Shown here: piece after piece, positions 7,064 to 10,550 of the stretch
How the letters are laid out: each line of letters begins with the position of its first letter
How positions within the stretch are numbered: position 1 is the stretch's first letter
Assembly: GCA_903917955.1 (NCBI GenBank)
Contig: CAIXCO010000112.1
Coordinates: forward strand, 1 to 10,550
Direction: 5' to 3'
Length of the DNA: 10,550 nt
DNA from: an uncultured Chlorobiaceae bacterium
GTDB lineage: Bacteria; Bacteroidota; Chlorobiia; Chlorobiales; Chlorobiaceae
Made by a program: the position numbers and the translations under genes
Notes under the pieces: generated by a model
The model's input: only the letters and a program-made list of their open reading frames with translations
Told to the model about the DNA's origin: nothing
Databases searched by the model: none

Positions 7064-8278
7064 ATGTCAGAAGATAAACAACAGACGAACCTCGAAGATA
7101 CCTTTGAAGGTGAAGAGACGCTTGGTGGAGAATTCAGGGATAACGCTTCGCCTCCAGAAACTGACACAATGCGGATCTATCCTGATGCTCTTGTCAACAT
7201 CGCCTCAGAGAGCGCATCGGTTTTTCAGCTCAAGCGTAAGCGTGAAAAAATACCACCACTCATCAAACTTGACCCCGATTTTCAACGATATGCCGTATGG
7301 TCACCAAAGCAGAAAAGCGAATTGATTGAATCAATTTTGATGGGCATTCCTCTTCCTCTGATTTATGTAAAAGAAGACGATAAGGGCGTATACATCATTG
7401 TGGATGGTCGTCAACGTCTAACGACTCTTTTTCAGTTCATGAATCACGAGTTTTCACTTCGGAAGCTCACAATTCTGACGTCTCTTAACGGAGCATACTT
7501 CAGTGAATCAACAAAAAATGGGACAAAATTTGAAACGTATCTGACCCAGGCCCAGCAGAGCAAGATTGAAGATTGCCCCCTCACCCTGCATGTCATCAAA
7601 CCACCAACCCATGATCGCATCACCTTTGATTTGTTTGACCGAGTGAATCGGGGTGGAACCCGGCTCAATAATCAGGAAATGAGAAATGCTATTTATCAGG
7701 GCACTGCAACGCTGTTGTTAAACGCACTGGTTAACCTGGACAGTTTCAAAAAAGCGACAGAACATGCAATCAAGCCTGACCGCATGAAGGACAAATATCT
7801 TGTTCTCCGTCTCATCAGTTTTTACCTCTGGCGCAAGAAAAAACTTTTGGATGTAAAAGAAAAAGGCTCTCCATTCGTTGAATATCGCAGTGACCTTGAA
7901 GATTTTCTTGCTAAAACCATGATATTCCTTAATGATCCGGCGGGTAGCACATTTTGTGAGCAATTTCCACCTCTGTTCGATAAAACCATGAATGAGTGCC
8001 TGACCGTTTTAGGGCCGGAGTGCTTCCGTATACCAAATCAAGGCGGGGGTGCACGCCGCCCCATCAGTATGGCGCTCTTTGAAACTGTAAGCTACATGAT
8101 CATTGAACTGCTTGATGTAGCACAAACTCATCAGAAACTGATAACAAAAAAGTTCAAAAGCCTTCTTGCTGACGAAAATTTCATTCACAGCACTACCTAT
8201 AACGTCGATAGCCACATCAGTATCAAGAAGCGGTTTGAAATTATAGAATCAATGATTGAGGAGATACAACATGCTTGA
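7064..8278 (+). CDS. DUF262 family protein (ParB/GmrS-like fold), gene 1 of the accessory operon
   Basis: DUF262 proteins share the ParB/sulfiredoxin-like fold. In the GmrSD-type enzymes this domain binds and hydrolyses nucleotides to drive cutting of modified DNA; many others are found in defence operons. Read from ATG 7064 the protein has 404 residues. An upstream in-frame TTG at 7028 would add 12, but the N-terminal 45 residues are acidic and unlike the family, so the exact start is uncertain. LDPDFQRYAVWSPKQKSELI (69-88) followed by LMGIPLP, then the hallmark DGRQRLTTL (114-122), then FDRVNRGGTRLNNQEMRNAI (191-210) are the ordered DUF262 motifs, with the DGRQR residues intact. The C-terminal half (about 230-404) shows no HNH (DUF1524) pattern, so this is not a full GmrSD fusion. 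The next gene starts inside its stop region, so the two are translationally coupled. Confidence 0.85.
   Translation: MSEDKQQTNLEDTFEGEETLGGEFRDNASPPETDTMRIYPDALVNIASESASVFQLKRKREKIPPLIKLDPDFQRYAVWSPKQKSELIESILMGIPLPLIYVKEDDKGVYIIVDGRQRLTTLFQFMNHEFSLRKLTILTSLNGAYFSESTKNGTKFETYLTQAQQSKIEDCPLTLHVIKPPTHDRITFDLFDRVNRGGTRLNNQEMRNAIYQGTATLLLNALVNLDSFKKATEHAIKPDRMKDKYLVLRLISFYLWRKKKLLDVKEKGSPFVEYRSDLEDFLAKTMIFLNDPAGSTFCEQFPPLFDKTMNECLTVLGPECFRIPNQGGGARRPISMALFETVSYMIIELLDVAQTHQKLITKKFKSLLADENFIHSTTYNVDSHISIKKRFEIIESMIEEIQHA
8258..8263 (+). promoter_or_regulatory. Ribosome binding site of the ATPase gene
   Basis: GAGGAG lies inside the end of the DUF262 gene, 7 bases before ATG 8271. It selects that ATG over the in-frame TTG at 8256, which precedes the site and would add five residues (MRRYN). 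Confidence 0.8.
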
Positions 8279-9335
8279 ATCACTACACATCAATGGATTC
8301 AAATGTTTCTGTGAAGTTACAATAGAACTGAAGCCTATGACTATTTTTGCCGGGACTAACTCTTCAGGCAAATCTTCAGTAATTCAGGCATTTCTTTTAC
8401 TTTGCAACAACGCAGCAAAAAACTCATCATCTCCGCTTAATGGAATGTGGCTCCGACTTGGTACGTTTGATGAGTGCCGCAATCACCGAATCAATGCACG
8501 CTCATTTCAAGTGACTGCCCTAAGTAAAGAAGAGCGTTTTCAGGCAGAATTTAGTTCAACCGACGACGAAAGAAATGATGTCGCTGTTACTTTTCTGAAA
8601 GAATCCTCTACCATACAAACCCTTCTGAGCTTTGAAAACCGGCACATCTACTATCTGCCGGCGAACCGGATCGGGCCAGAAGATTTATATCCAAGAAATT
8701 TTGACCGAGTAAATTTTCTTGGAAACAAAGCTGAATTTATTTTCGATTTTCTGTACAAAAACCGCAAAAAAGAAGTTGCTCCCTCGCTGATTGCCGATGC
8801 ATCCAGCGTAACGCTCGAGCATCAAGTCAATTACTGGCTGGAAAAACTGTTCGGAATAAACAACGTAATCAAAGACCTCGGCCTCAGCAATAGCCTTTTG
8901 GTAGAGTTCTCTCTCGGAAACGGGAAGCCCGTTAGACCCTACCATATTGGTTCCGGAGTCAGCTTTGCGATAGGGGTACTTGTTTCCTGCCTAAGCGCAA
9001 CTCATGACGATATTGTGATCATTGAAAATCCGGAAATCCATTTGCATCCAAAAGCACAGTCTGATCTTACCGAATTTCTTTGCTTCGTAGCCAATGCGGG
9101 CATTCAGGTTGTACTTGAAACGCATAGCGACCATGTGTTCAATGGCATCCGGAAAGCTATTGTAAAAAAGGAGATCAATCACACTGATGTGGCCGTCCAT
9201 TTTTTTCAGCTTGACGAAAATCTACTATCGAAGAACACTGTCATTATGCTCAATGAACATGGCCGTGTAATGACGCACCCTAAGGGCTTGTTTGATCAAT
9301 TTGACGACGACTTGGACCAAATTCTGGGACTATAA
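8271..9335 (+). CDS. AAA_15/AAA_21 ATPase with DUF3696-like C-terminus, gene 2 of the accessory operon
   Basis: This 354-residue protein is an ABC/SMC-type ATPase related to the ATPase domains of OLD-family proteins. The N-terminus MLESLHINGFKCFCEVTIEL is the usual first strand pair, followed by Walker A GTNSSGKS (28-35). YLPANRIGP (128-136) is a family landmark, IGSGVSF (226-232) stands where the ABC signature falls, DDIVIIENPEIHLHPKAQS (246-264) is Walker B with its catalytic acid, and ETHSDH (283-288) is the switch histidine region. The end, GRVMTHPKGLFDQFDDDLDQIL, has the look of the DUF3696 tail. There is no Toprim nuclease domain, so it is not an OLD nuclease; any nuclease or effector activity must come from its neighbours. 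It overlaps the DUF262 gene by 8 bases and has a strong ribosome binding site. It probably acts as an ATP-dependent sensor or regulator (inference). Confidence 0.87.
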   Translation: MLESLHINGFKCFCEVTIELKPMTIFAGTNSSGKSSVIQAFLLLCNNAAKNSSSPLNGMWLRLGTFDECRNHRINARSFQVTALSKEERFQAEFSSTDDERNDVAVTFLKESSTIQTLLSFENRHIYYLPANRIGPEDLYPRNFDRVNFLGNKAEFIFDFLYKNRKKEVAPSLIADASSVTLEHQVNYWLEKLFGINNVIKDLGLSNSLLVEFSLGNGKPVRPYHIGSGVSFAIGVLVSCLSATHDDIVIIENPEIHLHPKAQSDLTEFLCFVANAGIQVVLETHSDHVFNGIRKAIVKKEINHTDVAVHFFQLDENLLSKNTVIMLNEHGRVMTHPKGLFDQFDDDLDQILGL

Positions 9336-9336
9336 G

Positions 9337-10176
9337 ATGCACATACTTTTTAACGAGCTTTCATTATCGGGTCAATTCCCTGATCAAGACTCTTTTTCTC
9401 GAACAGGCCTCTTGCCGTTTCTGAGCGTACTGAAGGAAATGCAAGGTTTTTCGATGCTGCTGCTCAAGAAAAGCGATGTGTGGAACAGAATGGTAACTCC
9501 CACCAATACTCTTCATTCGATTCTCATCGATAAAGCACAACGGAAAAATGATGACGTTCGTCGATTAAAATCAGCGATTGCTGATCTTGAGAAAGAGCCG
9601 TTTTGGGATAGTAGTGACTCCAAACAGGAGTGCGGCATCAAATATTTTTTCAACGGAGTGGATATTGGGGGAAGTTCACCGGCTGAAGCCTGCGAGCGCG
9701 ATCGGATAATTGTCTCCTTTCAGTTATCATCGACCTCGATTGACCCGTTGAGTATCATGCGAAATGGAGTACATCTCTCGTTATTAAACCTGACTTGCTC
9801 AGGCAGTCTTACAGAACATCTTTGGGCCAACCATCACATCTCTTTTGAATCATATCTGAAAGTACGGTTTTCACGAGGCAAACTTGATTTTTCAAAGGTT
9901 GAAAAAAAGATGGGGTTTTCAGAAGTTCAACCTGAAGAACAAGCCCTTTTCATTGACACATTCAAAAAATTCGAAGAACTAACCTGGGATAACATCCATG
10001 AGAATAAAGGACTTAACTACAAGGAGTATCATGGGATTATTAGCATAACCAACCGCAATAAAAAAACATACAAGTTCAGAGTATCAAAAAAATTCCGATG
10101 CCACGGTTACAGAGAAAAAGATTCATTCGTTGTTATCGGCTTTGAGACTGACCATAAATTAAGCGATCAGGGATAA
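9337..10176 (+). CDS. Unrecognised 279-residue protein, gene 3 of the accessory operon
   Basis: I do not recognise this protein's family. Its ATG follows the ATPase stop codon after one base, with GGGA (9326-9329) 7 bases upstream as a partial ribosome binding site, so it belongs to the operon. No signal peptide, membrane helix or metal-binding cysteine cluster is visible. The sequence suggests two parts. Residues 1-195 are mixed, with a charged, probably helical stretch at 65-88 and a possible strand-rich part at 121-155 (RDRIIVSFQLSS, GVHLSLLNLTC). Residues 200-279 are basic and aromatic (TYKFRVSKKFRCHGYRE, SFVVIGFETDHKLSD), a strand-turn-strand pattern reminiscent of small RNA- or DNA-binding toxins such as RelE/ParE; that resemblance is by eye only. 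Its place as the last gene of a DUF262-ATPase operon makes an effector or target-recognition role the most likely inference. A longer start at 9292, inside the ATPase gene, is less likely. Confidence 0.8.
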   Translation: MHILFNELSLSGQFPDQDSFSRTGLLPFLSVLKEMQGFSMLLLKKSDVWNRMVTPTNTLHSILIDKAQRKNDDVRRLKSAIADLEKEPFWDSSDSKQECGIKYFFNGVDIGGSSPAEACERDRIIVSFQLSSTSIDPLSIMRNGVHLSLLNLTCSGSLTEHLWANHHISFESYLKVRFSRGKLDFSKVEKKMGFSEVQPEEQALFIDTFKKFEELTWDNIHENKGLNYKEYHGIISITNRNKKTYKFRVSKKFRCHGYREKDSFVVIGFETDHKLSDQG

Positions 10177-10516
10177 GCGATCCAAAAACACTCTTTCAGG
10201 GTTCTGAAAAGTTTGCCAAATCCGTAGTCATATCAAGCCAGTTGAGATAACACGGCAAACCGCCTGTAATCGCCAGTTTGATGATTTCCGGCACATAGCA
10301 GGGGTGGTTACCAACTTAAACTTGCCTTTTTACTGTCTGGTCACTGTTTTCCTGAGTTCACACATCCAGTAGCCAAAAATGCCTGAAAAGTCAATAAAAT
10401 CAAGGGGGCGTTTTCGTTTTCGGCTTTGTAGTGCCTAATGAATTATTTTATTTGTTTTTTCTTTTTTGTTTTGTATTTTTCTGTCAAAGTCTTTTTCACT
10501 TTCTCTATGACTGTCC
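10177..10516. other. Gene-poor stretch between the accessory operon and an insertion sequence
   Basis: No convincing intact gene lies here. The first half (10177-10430) is of ordinary composition and contains a readable minus-strand frame (10196-10315) that could be a gene remnant. The second half is very T-rich: 10441-10500 has 11 G or C in 60 bases by hand count. That part is probably the untranslated left end of the insertion sequence whose transposase begins at 10517. Its outer boundary may lie near GTAGTGCCTAATGAATT (10429-10445), but the matching right end is outside the window, so the boundary cannot be fixed. Confidence 0.5.
10194..10209 (+). terminator. Weak hairpin after the accessory operon
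   Basis: TTTCAG (10194-10199) pairs with CTGAAA (10204-10209) around the loop GGTT, 17 bases past the last stop codon. The stem is short and AT-rich, and only TTT follows at 10212-10214, so termination here would be weak. Confidence 0.25.
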
Positions 10517-10550
10517 ATGTTTGTTCGAGTCAAATCCACACCGAATTCAC
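10517..10550 (+). CDS. IS1634-family transposase, first 11 residues only
   Basis: The frame from ATG 10517 reads MFVRVKSTPNS before the window ends. This closely matches the start of IS1634-family (IS4-related, DDE) transposases, which typically begin MFVRxKxTPNSP followed by a VQIVES-type segment. The match is from memory and covers only 11 residues, so it is suggestive rather than proven. The T-rich leader before it fits an insertion-sequence end. No ribosome binding site is seen. The element lies directly downstream of the accessory operon and may have helped move or trim it. Confidence 0.65.
   Translation, partial: MFVRVKSTPNS

Noticed and set aside
7064..10176. A classic type IV GmrSD restriction enzyme or a Gabija/OLD nuclease system.
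   Set aside because: No DUF1524 HNH motif follows the DUF262 domain and no Toprim domain follows the ATPase, so neither known architecture is met.
10435..10550. Minus-strand frame open from the window end, with a lysine-rich tail containing FDRKIQNKKEKTNKII, as a possible gene end.
   Set aside because: It lies over the T-rich leader and the plus-strand transposase start; the lysine-rich reading follows from the poly-T composition.
1..10550. CRISPR array, tRNA or rRNA genes.
   Set aside because: No regularly spaced repeats and no recognisable tRNA or rRNA sequence were seen on reading through the window.

Overview
The window reads as a stretch of a bacterial chromosome, most likely from a green sulfur bacterium (Chlorobiaceae) or close relative. 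That assignment is an inference from the overall look of the proteins and the moderate GC content. No photosynthesis gene, rRNA or tRNA is present to confirm it.

Positions 1-6906 hold ordinary core genes: the 3' end of an alpha-glucan phosphorylase gene (1-510); pyrD for a class 1B dihydroorotate dehydrogenase (600-1544); ispF of the MEP isoprenoid pathway (1566-2039); a MacB/FtsX-type ABC transporter permease on the minus strand (2036-3310), whose stop codon interlocks with that of ispF; a phosphofructokinase-family gene whose residues point to pyrophosphate use (3496-4701), followed by a strong intrinsic terminator; and ilvE (4806-5747), overlapping holB for the DNA polymerase III delta' subunit (5734-6906). 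pyrD and ispF, and ilvE and holB, look like two-gene transcription units.

Positions 7064-10176 hold a tightly packed three-gene operon of a different character. It encodes a DUF262 (ParB/GmrS-like) protein, an AAA_15/DUF3696-type ATPase that overlaps it by 8 bases, and, one base later, a 279-residue protein I do not recognise. Hand-counted sample lines are less GC-rich here (26/60 at 9541-9600) than in holB (35/60 at 6601-6660). The cassette sits directly after a housekeeping gene and just before an insertion sequence. This is the most interesting part of the window: its composition and setting fit an anti-phage defence or other conflict system. The likely division of labour is an ATP-driven sensor or switch (gene 2), a ParB-fold nuclease or NTPase (gene 1), and a third component whose C-terminal 80 residues look like a separate small domain.

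Positions 10177-10516 have no convincing intact gene. They hold a weak hairpin, a short readable frame on the minus strand, and a very T-rich stretch that probably lies inside the left end of a mobile element. At 10517 a reading frame begins whose first 11 residues match the start of IS1634-family transposases; the window cuts it off.
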